64,000 nt of DNA from Desulfurobacterium atlanticum (GTDB lineage Bacteria > Aquificota > Aquificia > Desulfurobacteriales > Desulfurobacteriaceae): contig NZ_FZOB01000003.1 of the NCBI RefSeq assembly GCF_900188395.1, positions 62,001 through 126,000 on the forward strand, in the 5' to 3' direction. The position numbers and the translations under genes are program-made. Shown here piece after piece: positions 46,970 through 55,447 of this stretch. Position 1 is the stretch's first letter, and each line of letters starts with the position of its first letter. Below the pieces are notes generated by a model. The model had not been told where the DNA came from. It saw only the letters and a program-made list of their open reading frames with translations, and searched no databases.

Positions 46970-47755
46970 TTAGTCTATTTCTTCCAGAATGTCTACTATA
47001 GTTTTTATTTTAAAGTAGATTTTCTCTTCTCCATCACATTTTAAAATCCATCTTTTTATATCAGGTATGTATTTTGTAAAATTTCCCGGAGCAAAGCTTG
47101 CAAGGGTTATTTCAACTTCTTTAAAGTGCTGTTTTAAGGTTTTAGCCAGAAGATTGAGATATCTGACTTTGTCTCTTATCTTTCTGCCCCTTTTATCATT
47201 CCTTTTTCCCAGTTCAAAGAAGAAAGCAAGGTTTGATTTACACTCATATCCTTCTACATAATCTTTTCCCCAGAATACCACATCTATGTTTTTACCTGTT
47301 AAAGAATTTTTATCACAGCGGATTTCTATCTTTTTCCCGTTTATCATCGGCTGACAGTGCATACACACAAGGTCAACCTTCCACTTTTTTGCAGGTCCAA
47401 GAAGATAAATTATCTCTTCAAACAGTCTTCCTTTCCTGATAGCAATCACATCATCCTGTGGTATCTCTTTTCCAGCAGAGTTTTCTGCCTGTTTCAGAAA
47501 GAATTTAACTAAAAGTTTCCATAAAATTTTCTTTTCTTCTGTATCAAGGGGAAGCTGTTTCAGGAGAGTTTCCTTTGAACTTTCAAATTCATAAAAGTCC
47601 TTTAGGTGATTTACATTCTTTAGCAAATTTGCCACAGCAATAATTGATTCAAACCGCTTTCCCCGTCTAAAGCAGCACAGAAACTGTGCAAGCTCTTTTA
47701 CAGGTTCACCTAAAAACCGCTCCACATCAACGTAGCAACTGAATCGGTTACCCAT
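46970..47755 (-). CDS. Unknown protein, possible PD-(D/E)XK nuclease fold
   Basis: A 261-residue soluble protein. Residues 109-173 contain GRLFEE (Glu113/Glu114), then NIDVVFW (Asp158) and EGYECK (Glu171, Lys173); the D-(12)-E-x-K arrangement with an upstream acidic helix is the pattern of PD-(D/E)XK nucleases. The N-terminal 100 residues are helical with a pair of Cys (27-28); residues 131 and 134 give CMHC. It starts one base after the stop of the RlmN-like gene and is the last gene of the ricT operon. The family is not recognised and the nuclease reading is tentative. Confidence 0.5.
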   Translation of the reverse strand: MGNRFSCYVDVERFLGEPVKELAQFLCCFRRGKRFESIIAVANLLKNVNHLKDFYEFESSKETLLKQLPLDTEEKKILWKLLVKFFLKQAENSAGKEIPQDDVIAIRKGRLFEEIIYLLGPAKKWKVDLVCMHCQPMINGKKIEIRCDKNSLTGKNIDVVFWGKDYVEGYECKSNLAFFFELGKRNDKRGRKIRDKVRYLNLLAKTLKQHFKEVEITLASFAPGNFTKYIPDIKRWILKCDGEEKIYFKIKTIVDILEEID

Positions 47756-47756
47756 T

Positions 47757-48527
47757 CTATTTCCTGTTAATAGTTAATGTTCCGCATCCGCCTAACGGGT
47801 CTGTCCTGAATCTGTTACTTAGAGTTGTTCGAATTTTCTTTTTCCTTAGAAACAGAAACGCATCTTCGTACTCTTTTTCTGATACCGGCAGGAAACAGTT
47901 GTGGTGTGTTTTGTTATACATCATTAGCATTACTGTTAAACTGTATTTTCCAGCAAATTCAGAAAGCAAGGAAAGTTCTTTTTCGCTGTGGTTAACTCCT
48001 TTTAGCAACAAATATCCTATCTGATATTTCTTTCTCTGACTTTTTGATAAATTCTTTATATGTTTTTCAAAAATCTCTTTTGATTTTTCAAAGGGAAAGC
48101 TGTTAGGAAAAAGTTTTTCTCTCACAGTTTTTGAAAACCCGTGAACTGAAAATGTGACTCCATCATGTTTTGCGAGCAAAATAGCTTTGAATCCTTCGGT
48201 ATTGAAGCCTGTAGTTGTAATTGTTACTTTAAGATTCTGACTTTTAAAATAGTTTAAAGCGTTTATAACATTTTTCCAGTTAGCTGTGGGTTCCCCTATT
48301 CCGGCGATAGCTATTCCCCTTATGTTTAGCTTTTCTTTTAGAATTTCATATTGGGAAACTATTTCATCACAGGAGAGATTTCTTAAAAATCCGTTACTTC
48401 CAGATGCACAAAAGTTGCATCTGACAGGGCAACCTACCTGAGTTGAAACACATAAAGTATCACCTCTGTAGAAAACAGATTCTATCTGAAATCCATCTTC
48501 TGTTTCAAAAATAAATAGTTTATTCAA
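47757..48527 (-). CDS. Short RlmN/Cfr-like radical SAM enzyme
   Basis: About 256 residues if started at TTG 48527. The radical SAM cluster motif is Cys33, Cys37, Cys40 in GCPVRCNFC, preceded by Cys26 in TLCVSTQVGC, which corresponds to the resolving Cys of RlmN (E. coli C118). A C-terminal GGCGTL supplies the Cys248 that in RlmN carries the methyl group. IAGIGEPTANW matches the SAM-binding GGE region. All mechanistic Cys are therefore present, but the N-terminal accessory domain of RlmN (about 90-100 residues) is missing. A longer frame to 48596 would overlap ricT by 77 bases and is rejected. Confidence 0.75.
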   Translation of the reverse strand: MNKLFIFETEDGFQIESVFYRGDTLCVSTQVGCPVRCNFCASGSNGFLRNLSCDEIVSQYEILKEKLNIRGIAIAGIGEPTANWKNVINALNYFKSQNLKVTITTTGFNTEGFKAILLAKHDGVTFSVHGFSKTVREKLFPNSFPFEKSKEIFEKHIKNLSKSQRKKYQIGYLLLKGVNHSEKELSLLSEFAGKYSLTVMLMMYNKTHHNCFLPVSEKEYEDAFLFLRKKKIRTTLSNRFRTDPLGGCGTLTINRK

Positions 48528-49443
48528 ACTGTTCTGGTATCTCTTCTTCAGCTTCAATGTGGGTTTTAGTAAAACATTTGAATTTATCATCAACACATCT
48601 CTTTACCTCCTGTATATACTTTTCCCATTCATCTTCAGGGATAAAGTTTTTAATGTCTATCTGCTTTTTTACGCCTGAGTCAACTTCAACTGTGATCTTT
48701 TCGGTGGGTATGTTTACATCAAGCACTTTAGCTTTTGTTCCGTCTATTGAAATAATATCTCCTATCTGGGGAAGAAATTCTCTTATTTTGTAAATCGGCT
48801 CTTCATACTTAAGGCAGCACATAAGTCTTCCACATACACCAGACAGTTTTGCGGGGTTGGGAGGAAGTCCCTGTATCCTTGCCATTGTAAGAGAAATGGA
48901 ATCAAAACATTCTAAATACTGCTTACAACAACACTCTTTTCCGCACATTCCAATAGAACCTATCATTTTTACTTCGTCTCTTACACCTATCTGGCGGAGT
49001 TCTATTCTTAATTTAAAGTGGGAAGCAAGATCTCTTACAAGTTGTCTAAAATCAACCCGTGTTTCAGATGTGAAGTAGAAAACGAGCCTTTCTCTGTTTA
49101 AGGTGGTGTAAGCTTTTACAAGCTTCATAGGTAGCTTATGTTTTGCTATTTTCTCTTTGCATATGGGAATGGCTTCCTGACAGAAATTTCTATTTTCAGC
49201 AAATTTTTCAAGGTCATCATCAGTTGGCTTCCTTAATACTTTGAAAACTGATTCTTCTTTGAATCCGAAAGAATTGAACGTTTCTTCACATATAGTATAG
49301 ACGGCGAGAGTTTTAACTATTTCAACTCCCCTATCTGTTTCTACCACAACTTTTTCATTATACTCTGCTTTAAAATCTATGGGAGCAACAGCTATTCCTG
49401 TTTTTTCAGTGTCAAAGTATTTGAATTTCAAAACTGTTTTCAT
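48520..49443 (-). CDS. ricT: PSP1-domain protein RicT (YaaT)
   Basis: A 307-residue PSP1/RicT protein. The Cys-rich signature covers SIGMCGKECCCKQYL, then KLSGVCGRLMCCLKYE near residues 205-220, the family's iron-sulfur ligands. The C-terminal part is a small beta domain (GDIISIDGTKAKVLDVNIP). In Bacillus RicT acts with RicA and RicF on RNA processing and development; in other bacteria its role is unclear. It heads an operon with an RlmN-like and a nuclease-like gene. Confidence 0.9.
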   Translation of the reverse strand: MKTVLKFKYFDTEKTGIAVAPIDFKAEYNEKVVVETDRGVEIVKTLAVYTICEETFNSFGFKEESVFKVLRKPTDDDLEKFAENRNFCQEAIPICKEKIAKHKLPMKLVKAYTTLNRERLVFYFTSETRVDFRQLVRDLASHFKLRIELRQIGVRDEVKMIGSIGMCGKECCCKQYLECFDSISLTMARIQGLPPNPAKLSGVCGRLMCCLKYEEPIYKIREFLPQIGDIISIDGTKAKVLDVNIPTEKITVEVDSGVKKQIDIKNFIPEDEWEKYIQEVKRCVDDKFKCFTKTHIEAEEEIPEQFE

Positions 49444-49527
49444 GGGTTTCTCCTGATTTTTATCTGTACTTTAATATTAACGAAATAAAGCTTCAGCTAT
49501 TTTCTCATAAATTTATGAAGAAAGGAA

Positions 49528-49547
49528 AGAAAGGGCTATGTAGCCCT
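49528..49547 (-). terminator. Intrinsic terminator after flgL
   Basis: On the minus strand AGGGCT and AGCCCT form a stem around ACAT, followed by TTCTTTCC. It lies 10 bases after the flgL stop. Confidence 0.7.
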
Positions 49548-49556
49548 ATTTGAAAT

Positions 49557-50501
49557 TTATTTGATAAAGTTTAAGAGACTTAAGTCTTTTGTTCCCGCTA
49601 CTGCTGCAAGAAGAGCCTGGTATGCTGTCTGGCTTTTTTGAAGATTTGATACGACTTCTGAAAAATCTGCATCTTCTATCTCAGATACAAGGTTTGTGAA
49701 TTTTAGTTTTAGTGATTCATTCTGGGTTTTAAGGTCATTTAATGTTGCTATCTGACTTCCGATTTTTGACCTGTGAACCATCATTTTGGATAAGCCTTTA
49801 TCAAAAGCATCAAGGAGTTTCATCTGGGTTGTAGTTCCTGTATTATCAAGGTCAACATCTATTGTAAGATTGTTGAGATTTTCTATATTTCCTGTATCTA
49901 TCGCATTTACGATAGCATCTATTACGTCAACTACAAGAATTTTACCGCTTGCGTAATTAACACCCATGTATTCAGCGCCGTTAAAGGTTGTGTTCAGTTC
50001 CACACCTTTTGATACAGGGACTGTTGTTTCTTGAGTTTCTCCCTGATATGTGCCATCAGATAGGAAAGGTTGTGTTTTTGATTTTACTCCACCAAAAACG
50101 TAGTTGTCTCCGATGGAAAGATTTGCCTGATTTATTATGTAGTCTTTCATTTTAAGAAAATAGTCCTTTAATGTTTTAGCCTGGTCATCTGTAATTACAC
50201 CGGTGTTTAAAATCTGAACGATTTTTACTCTTACAGCTTCAGCGGAATTTACAATTGTGCCCATAGTTGATTCAGCACTTTCAAGCTGATTTAATACCAT
50301 GGTGCTGTTTCTCAGGTATGTTTCAAGCTGTTTGTTGAGTTTTTTATATCTCTGGCTTCTTGCAAAACTAACTATATCATCTGAAGGTTTAAGAAGTTTT
50401 TTCCCTGATGCTGCTTCAAGGTTATATCTTTCAAGTTCCTTCTGCCTTATATTGTCATATTTTTTAAAAAGATAAAAAAGGTTAATATCTGCCACTCTCA
50501 T
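49557..50501 (-). CDS. flgL: Flagellar hook-associated protein FlgL (HAP3)
   Basis: A 314-residue hook-filament junction protein. The N-terminal D0 helix contains LEAASGKKLLKPSDD, typical of FlgL and flagellins, and the C-terminal helix has SEVVSNLQKSQTAYQALLAAVA. It is exported by the flagellar type III system without a signal peptide. It lies 8 bases after flgK and is followed by a terminator, so flgK-flgL is the end of the flagellar operon. Confidence 0.92.
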   Translation of the reverse strand: MRVADINLFYLFKKYDNIRQKELERYNLEAASGKKLLKPSDDIVSFARSQRYKKLNKQLETYLRNSTMVLNQLESAESTMGTIVNSAEAVRVKIVQILNTGVITDDQAKTLKDYFLKMKDYIINQANLSIGDNYVFGGVKSKTQPFLSDGTYQGETQETTVPVSKGVELNTTFNGAEYMGVNYASGKILVVDVIDAIVNAIDTGNIENLNNLTIDVDLDNTGTTTQMKLLDAFDKGLSKMMVHRSKIGSQIATLNDLKTQNESLKLKFTNLVSEIEDADFSEVVSNLQKSQTAYQALLAAVAGTKDLSLLNFIK

Positions 50502-50509
50502 ATTTCACC

Positions 50510-51871
50510 TCACTGAACCATATTAAGGACAGTTTGAATAAGTTCGTCAGTTACTGCTACAACTTTTGCAGATGCTTGATATGCTCTTTGAAATTTTGTA
50601 AGGTTTATAAATTCTTCATCTGTGTTTACGGCAGAAATTTCATTTAACTGTTGCTGAAGAGAATCTCTAATCTGGGTTGTTGAAGATATTAAATTGTCTG
50701 TTCTGCTTACTTCAGTTCCTATAGGTGTAACAATTTCAGATGTATAGTATTCTGCAAACGATTTATCACCAAGTCCTGAAATTTTCGTATCTTCAAGGGA
50801 TATCATAGCCTTTATATTTTCGTTATTTGAATCTGGATAGGTTGGGTCAGATGATGCAGCTATAAGTTCTGGATCTTCAAATCCAAGGGTTATGTTAGAA
50901 GCGTCAACTGTTGCAGTGCCGTTATCTGCTACAAAAAGATCTGTTCCTGGATTTCCGTTTAGGTCAAAGCCTGCTTGTTGTTGATTGTTAATTGCGTTTG
51001 CAAATTCTGTTGTAAAAGTGTTTAACCGCGTAATTGTGCCATTTATTAGGTTAATTCCTTTTAAATATCCTCCAAGTTTTCCATTTTTAAATTCGGTTGT
51101 TATATCTGTTCCCCGCCATTTTATTATAGGGTTGTTATCTCCGTCTGTTTCAAAGGTAAGGGGAATGTTTTTTGTGTCAAGAACAAGCCCAAATCCTTTA
51201 GCAGTTGAAACGTTAACGGTTCCATCGTTGTTGAAAGTTGCTTTTATATCTATTAGAGAACTCAATTCCTTTAAAGTTCTATCTCTTTCGTCAAGATATT
51301 CATTATATCTTTCGGGATTGGAATTGTAATAAAATTTTATGTTGTCATTTATTTTTGCAAGTTTACTGGTTAAAAGATTTACTTTCTCAATGGTATCTTT
51401 TACACCGAGAGTTGTTTTGTCTTTAATATCTGTGAGGAAAGAGTAGCTCTGTCTTATCCTTCCTATTAAAGCTTTCGCCTTGGAAAGTGCATCGTACCTT
51501 GCAGCAATATCACCAGGATTAACGGCTATATCGTTTAATGAGGCGAAAAACTGGTTTAATGCTTCTCCAAAACCTGCTCCGGATGTTTCGTTAAATACAT
51601 CTTCTATTTGTGTTAAAACAGACTTATAGTTATCAAGGCCTTCAGCTTCCTGGTTTACATTTAAAAGCCTGCTAAATACAATCTTACTTGAAACTCTTCT
51701 TATATCTTGAATATAAGCGCCACTTTTTGCCGGAAGGTCTGCAATTATCGGTTCTTCCCTTGAATATCCGTCAGAAAAGGCATTGGATATGTTTTTGTTT
51801 GTAGTATTTATAGCACTTTGATACGTTAACAATGATTGGCCAGCTATTGAAAGGGCGTAGAGTAGTGCCAT
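50510..51871 (-). CDS. flgK: Flagellar hook-associated protein FlgK (HAP1)
   Basis: A 453-residue FlgK, short compared with enterobacterial FlgK (547). The N-terminal YALSIAGQSLLTYQSAINTTNKNISNA and the C-terminal EEFINLTKFQRAYQASAKVV segments are the coiled D0/D1 helices. Residues 90-130 contain the FNETSGAGFGEALNQFFASL patch conserved in FlgK. It is preceded by GGGAGG and by a sigma-28-type promoter about 30 bases upstream that overlaps the flgN stop. Confidence 0.93.
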   Translation of the reverse strand: MALLYALSIAGQSLLTYQSAINTTNKNISNAFSDGYSREEPIIADLPAKSGAYIQDIRRVSSKIVFSRLLNVNQEAEGLDNYKSVLTQIEDVFNETSGAGFGEALNQFFASLNDIAVNPGDIAARYDALSKAKALIGRIRQSYSFLTDIKDKTTLGVKDTIEKVNLLTSKLAKINDNIKFYYNSNPERYNEYLDERDRTLKELSSLIDIKATFNNDGTVNVSTAKGFGLVLDTKNIPLTFETDGDNNPIIKWRGTDITTEFKNGKLGGYLKGINLINGTITRLNTFTTEFANAINNQQQAGFDLNGNPGTDLFVADNGTATVDASNITLGFEDPELIAASSDPTYPDSNNENIKAMISLEDTKISGLGDKSFAEYYTSEIVTPIGTEVSRTDNLISSTTQIRDSLQQQLNEISAVNTDEEFINLTKFQRAYQASAKVVAVTDELIQTVLNMVQ

Positions 51872-51900
51872 CTATAACCTCCCATTTTCCTATACAACTA

Positions 51901-51927
51901 TTATCGTTTATTTGTGTTGATTTTTTA
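51901..51927 (-). promoter_or_regulatory. Sigma-28 (FliA) promoter of flgK-flgL
   Basis: On the minus strand TAAAAAAT, 11 bases, then AACGATAA match the flagellar sigma-28 consensus TAAAGTTT-N11-GCCGATAA well at the core TAAA and CGATAA. The start site would fall near 51894, before the GGGAGG of flgK. Confidence 0.7.
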
Positions 51928-52278
51928 TACTTTTTTGCCAAAAATAGAGCTGGTACCTTTTATTTTCCCATTTGAAGAGTATGTGTTTATATATTCTTCA
52001 GGAATTAAGCTTTTTATAGTTTCTTCTAAGATATCCATATTGTTTATTAGAAGAATCTGGTTTCTACTATTTATCTCTTCAATTTCCTTTAGTTTGTTTT
52101 TGAAAGGTTCAAGGTCTTTTGCTTCAAGTGTTGCAAGCCTTGATAGTAATTTTCTTTTTTTCTCATTTATTTCAAGGAGCTTATCGGCTGTATCGTTTGA
52201 GGAAATTCCTTTTTTCAAAAGAGTGTTTTCCTCCTTTACCAGATTCAAAAGAAGGTCAATCTCTTTTTCTATGTTCAT
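51925..52278 (-). CDS. flgN: FlgN-like flagellar export chaperone
   Basis: A 117-residue, mostly helical, coiled-coil-prone protein (residues 1-95 rich in L, E and K) with a short flexible tail ending GTSSIFGKKV, as in FlgN chaperones. FlgN binds FlgK and FlgL and delivers them to the export gate; its place directly before flgK-flgL supports this. Sequence similarity alone would be weak. It overlaps the upstream K+ channel gene by 4 bases. Confidence 0.75.
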   Translation of the reverse strand: MNIEKEIDLLLNLVKEENTLLKKGISSNDTADKLLEINEKKRKLLSRLATLEAKDLEPFKNKLKEIEEINSRNQILLINNMDILEETIKSLIPEEYINTYSSNGKIKGTSSIFGKKV

Positions 52279-53321
52279 TCCAGCTCTCCGTTTAAAAGCT
52301 TTTTAAGTTTTTCAAATTGCTCTGTTGTTCCTATTATAATTATAGTATCTCCTTTTAGAAGCATCGTTGTTGATACCGGGTTTAGAATAAATGATCCGTC
52401 AGCCCTTTTTATACCTATAACGATTACTCCGGTTTTTTGAGGTATCTGAACGTCTTTTAAAAGTTTTCCGTGAACTGGAGAATCTGGAGGAATTTTAACC
52501 TCTTCAAGTCTAAGGTCTATCTCTCCATGTCTTGTAACGATATCAAGGAAGCTTACAACGTTCGGCCTTATCGCCATTGATGCCATACGGATACCGCCTA
52601 TTGTGTTTGGAGATATAACTTCATCAGCTCCTGCCATTTTAAGTTTTGGAATACTTGATTCTTCTGATGCTCTTGACACTATTTTTATTCTTGAATTTAA
52701 GTTTTTTGCAGAAAGCGTTATAAATAGGTTTTCAGAATCGTTTGATGTGGTGATTATAAGGTTTGATGCCGATTTTATTCCTGCTTTTAAAAGAGTTTCA
52801 TCATCGGTTGCATCTCCTATCAAGTATCGCATATTGTGGAAGGTTTCTAAAGCTTTATCTATCTTCTCATGGTCTTTTTCAATAACAACAAAAGGAATTT
52901 TCTCTCTGTGCAGTTCCTGAATAGCGGCAAGACCTGTTCTTCCAAGTCCGCACACTATTGTATGGTTTTTCATCTGGGATATCATCTTCTCCAACCTCTT
53001 TAAAGCAAAATATTTTTTCAGATCTCCTTCAAATACCATATATGCTATTGTTGAAGCTCCGTAAGCGTAAACGCCGAAGGCAACAGTAATAATTATCATT
53101 GTAAATATACGTCCAGGTTTTGACAGTGGATGGATTTCTCCATAGCCTACCGTTGAAATGGTTATAATTACGTGCCAGAGGGAATCAAAGAAAGACCATT
53201 TTTCAATTAACATTGTGCCTACGGTTGCTACTAAAACGACACCTATAAGAAGTGATAAAATCCACGTAAACTTTTTTACAACAGTTTTCCGCAGGTATTC
53301 AAGTTCAGCCTGTTTACTCAT
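52275..53321 (-). CDS. Two-span K+ channel with RCK (TrkA-N/TrkA-C) domains
   Basis: A 348-residue MthK/Kch-like channel. Spans lie at about residues 17-39 and 72-95 with the selectivity filter TVGYG at 57-61 in between. The RCK N-domain starts at the Rossmann motif GLGRTG (125-130) with VVIEKDHEKI following, and the TrkA-C domain covers about 255-348. It should conduct K+ under ligand control (nucleotide, Ca2+ or similar; not readable). It is the first gene of the run that continues with flgN-flgK-flgL. Confidence 0.92.
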   Translation of the reverse strand: MSKQAELEYLRKTVVKKFTWILSLLIGVVLVATVGTMLIEKWSFFDSLWHVIITISTVGYGEIHPLSKPGRIFTMIIITVAFGVYAYGASTIAYMVFEGDLKKYFALKRLEKMISQMKNHTIVCGLGRTGLAAIQELHREKIPFVVIEKDHEKIDKALETFHNMRYLIGDATDDETLLKAGIKSASNLIITTSNDSENLFITLSAKNLNSRIKIVSRASEESSIPKLKMAGADEVISPNTIGGIRMASMAIRPNVVSFLDIVTRHGEIDLRLEEVKIPPDSPVHGKLLKDVQIPQKTGVIVIGIKRADGSFILNPVSTTMLLKGDTIIIIGTTEQFEKLKKLLNGELE

Positions 53322-53363
53322 AAGTTGTTTTCCTTAAGTTAAGTGATATCTTTTTGAAAGGAG

Positions 53364-53372
53364 ATTATACCA
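53364..53372 (-). promoter_or_regulatory. Extended -10 box for the K+ channel gene
   Basis: On the minus strand TGGTATAAT is an extended -10 element about 43 bases upstream of the ATG at 53321. No -35 match is visible at the expected spacing. Confidence 0.4.
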
Positions 53373-53394
53373 CTACAAATAGTGTGGAGTGTGG

Positions 53395-53904
53395 ATGAAA
53401 AGATTTAGATTTTATTTTGTTGGAAAGATTCCAAGTAAGGCAAACTTCAAAAAGATTTCTCACAGGCGTGTTTACGGAGAGATGAAGCCTTTTATAATAA
53501 ATAGTGCCGATGTTTTAGCCTCTCAGCGGGAGGCGATTTTTCAATTTCATATTCAAAAGCAAAAATACGGTATGGAGCTTTTTCCTATAGATAAACCTGT
53601 AAAAGTTTCATTTACTTTTTTGCTTTCAGGCAGAGTAAAGCAAAGAGATATAGATAATGCTGAAAAGTTTATAGGAGATGTTCTTGAAAAGGCCGAAGTT
53701 TTAAAGCGAGATTCTTTGATCTATGTAAAGGAGAAGGTGGAGAAAAGACTTGGGATAAAAAAATTTGAAGAGATAGTTATTATAGATATAGAAGTGCTGA
53801 AGGATTCGCTTGTTAAGGAGTTTGAGAAAGAGGTGGAGAATTTAGAAGAAGGGCTTGTTGAATTTTTAAAAGAGCTTCGTATAGAGGTGCCTTATGAAGG
53901 TTGA
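53395..53904 (+). CDS. rusA: RusA-family Holliday junction resolvase
   Basis: A 169-residue protein. The RusA core is visible: basic N-terminus with KIPSKANFKK, then RVKQRDIDNAEKFIGDVLEK with the paired Asp of the active site, followed by RDSLIYVKEKVEK. The last about 40 residues form an acidic helical tail not usual in phage RusA. ATG 53395 has GGAG five bases upstream; the GTG at 53389 is an alternative. It overlaps the next gene by 11 bases and has no phage genes around it. RusA-type resolvases are known in Aquifex, so a housekeeping role is plausible. Confidence 0.85.
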   Translation: MKRFRFYFVGKIPSKANFKKISHRRVYGEMKPFIINSADVLASQREAIFQFHIQKQKYGMELFPIDKPVKVSFTFLLSGRVKQRDIDNAEKFIGDVLEKAEVLKRDSLIYVKEKVEKRLGIKKFEEIVIIDIEVLKDSLVKEFEKEVENLEEGLVEFLKELRIEVPYEG

Positions 53905-55447
53905 AGTTGATATTAAAGTTAAGCCTGAAGAGAATTTAGAGAAAAAACTTAAAGAAATAGGTCTTTTTGGTGATTTTAAAATTTTAAAAAAGTCTCTTGA
54001 TGCAAGGAAAAGGCCCGAGTTTCATTACAGGTTACTTTTTGATTTACCTGAAAAGGCGGCTGACAGGTTGATTACAGAAGGGATAGCAAAACCTTATAAA
54101 CCTATTGAAGAGCTGAAAATTCCGTCTGTTTCAAAACCTTTTAAAGTGGCTGTTGTGGGCAGTGGTCCTGCAGGATTGTTTGCTGCTTATGTTCTTGCGA
54201 AAGGAGGAGCAGATGTTACAGTTTTTGAAAGAGGGAGGATTGTTTCCCAGCGAGAGGAGGATGTTCAAAGATTCTGGATAAAGCGAGAACTTGATGAAAA
54301 CTCAAATGTTCAGTTTGGAGAAGGTGGAGCTGGAACTTTTTCCGATGGAAAGCTTACTACCCGTGTGAAGGATAAAAAGAAGTATTTTGTATATAAACTT
54401 TTCGTGGAACATGGAGCTCCATCTGAGATTTTGTACCTTTCAAAACCACATATAGGGACAGATAAACTTCGGAAAATAATTCCATCTTTTAGAAAAACTC
54501 TTGAATCTATGGGGGTTAAATTTAAGTTTTCCTCTCTTGTATATGATATTGAGCCAGAAGAGAGAGTGAAACTTTTTTATGAAAATCTTCTTTTCCAGAA
54601 GGACTTTTCAGAAGAGTTTGATGAGGTGGTTCTTGCTATTGGAAATAGTGCAAGAGACACTTTTTCCATGCTTAAAAAGAGGGGATTTCATACTGTTGCT
54701 AAGCCGTTTGCTGTAGGAGTAAGAATTATTCATCCTCAGCGTCTTATAAATCGCATGCAGTATGGTAGATTTCATGAACATCCGGAACTTCCCCCTGCTG
54801 AGTATTCTATCACCGCAAAAATAAAGAATAGAGGAGTTTTCTCTTTCTGTATGTGCCCTGGCGGTGTTGTAATATGTTCATCTTCAGAAAGAGAAACTGT
54901 TGTTTCAAACGGGATGAGCAACTATGCACGGGAAGGAGTTATGGCAAATAGTGCTATAGTTGTTCAGATGTTCCCTGAAGACTTTGCCAATGACCCGTTT
55001 AAGGCAATTGAGTTTCAGAGAAGTCTTGAGAAAAAGGCTTTTGTGGCAGCAGGTGGGAATTATTCTATGCCGGCGCAAAATCTTATAGATTTTCTTAAGG
55101 GTAAAGAAACTTCCCTTCGGAAACTTCCAAAACATGGATTTATTCCGGAGATTTCATCTGTAAGACTTGATAAGCTTCTTCCGGGCTTTATAACCTGTGC
55201 TTTAAAGGGTGCTTTTAAATACTGGGAAAAGAGGTTGAAATTTTTTGTTTCTGAGGAAGCCACTCTTGTTGGAGTTGAAACAAGAACATCCTCTCCGATT
55301 AAGATGTTAAGAGAAAGGAATTTTTCTGCTGCTGGTTTTCCTAATGTTTATCCTGCAGGTGAAGGTGCTGGATATGCTGGCGGAATAACAAGTTCTGCAA
55401 TTGATGGTATAAATGTTGCAATTTCTATTCTGGAGAAGTATGGCTGA
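53894..55447 (+). CDS. FAD-dependent oxidoreductase-like protein (COG2509)
   Basis: A 517-residue flavoprotein. The dinucleotide-binding motif VAVVGSGPAGLFAAYVLA begins near residue 85, after an N-terminal about 80-residue domain typical of this family. NVQFGEGGAGTFSDGKLTTR, CMCPGGVVICSSSE and the C-terminal YPAGEGAGYAGGITSSAIDG segments are family hallmarks. The reaction is unknown. It overlaps rusA by 11 bases upstream and the GIY-YIG gene by one base downstream. Confidence 0.88.
   Translation: MKVEVDIKVKPEENLEKKLKEIGLFGDFKILKKSLDARKRPEFHYRLLFDLPEKAADRLITEGIAKPYKPIEELKIPSVSKPFKVAVVGSGPAGLFAAYVLAKGGADVTVFERGRIVSQREEDVQRFWIKRELDENSNVQFGEGGAGTFSDGKLTTRVKDKKKYFVYKLFVEHGAPSEILYLSKPHIGTDKLRKIIPSFRKTLESMGVKFKFSSLVYDIEPEERVKLFYENLLFQKDFSEEFDEVVLAIGNSARDTFSMLKKRGFHTVAKPFAVGVRIIHPQRLINRMQYGRFHEHPELPPAEYSITAKIKNRGVFSFCMCPGGVVICSSSERETVVSNGMSNYAREGVMANSAIVVQMFPEDFANDPFKAIEFQRSLEKKAFVAAGGNYSMPAQNLIDFLKGKETSLRKLPKHGFIPEISSVRLDKLLPGFITCALKGAFKYWEKRLKFFVSEEATLVGVETRTSSPIKMLRERNFSAAGFPNVYPAGEGAGYAGGITSSAIDGINVAISILEKYG

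Noticed and set aside
48527-48596. Upstream start of the RlmN-like gene
   Set aside because: It would overlap ricT by 77 bases and adds residues with no family similarity.
49506-49517. CATAAATTTATG palindrome between ricT and flgL
   Set aside because: A 12-base AT-only-core palindrome is expected often in this base composition and has no flanking signals.
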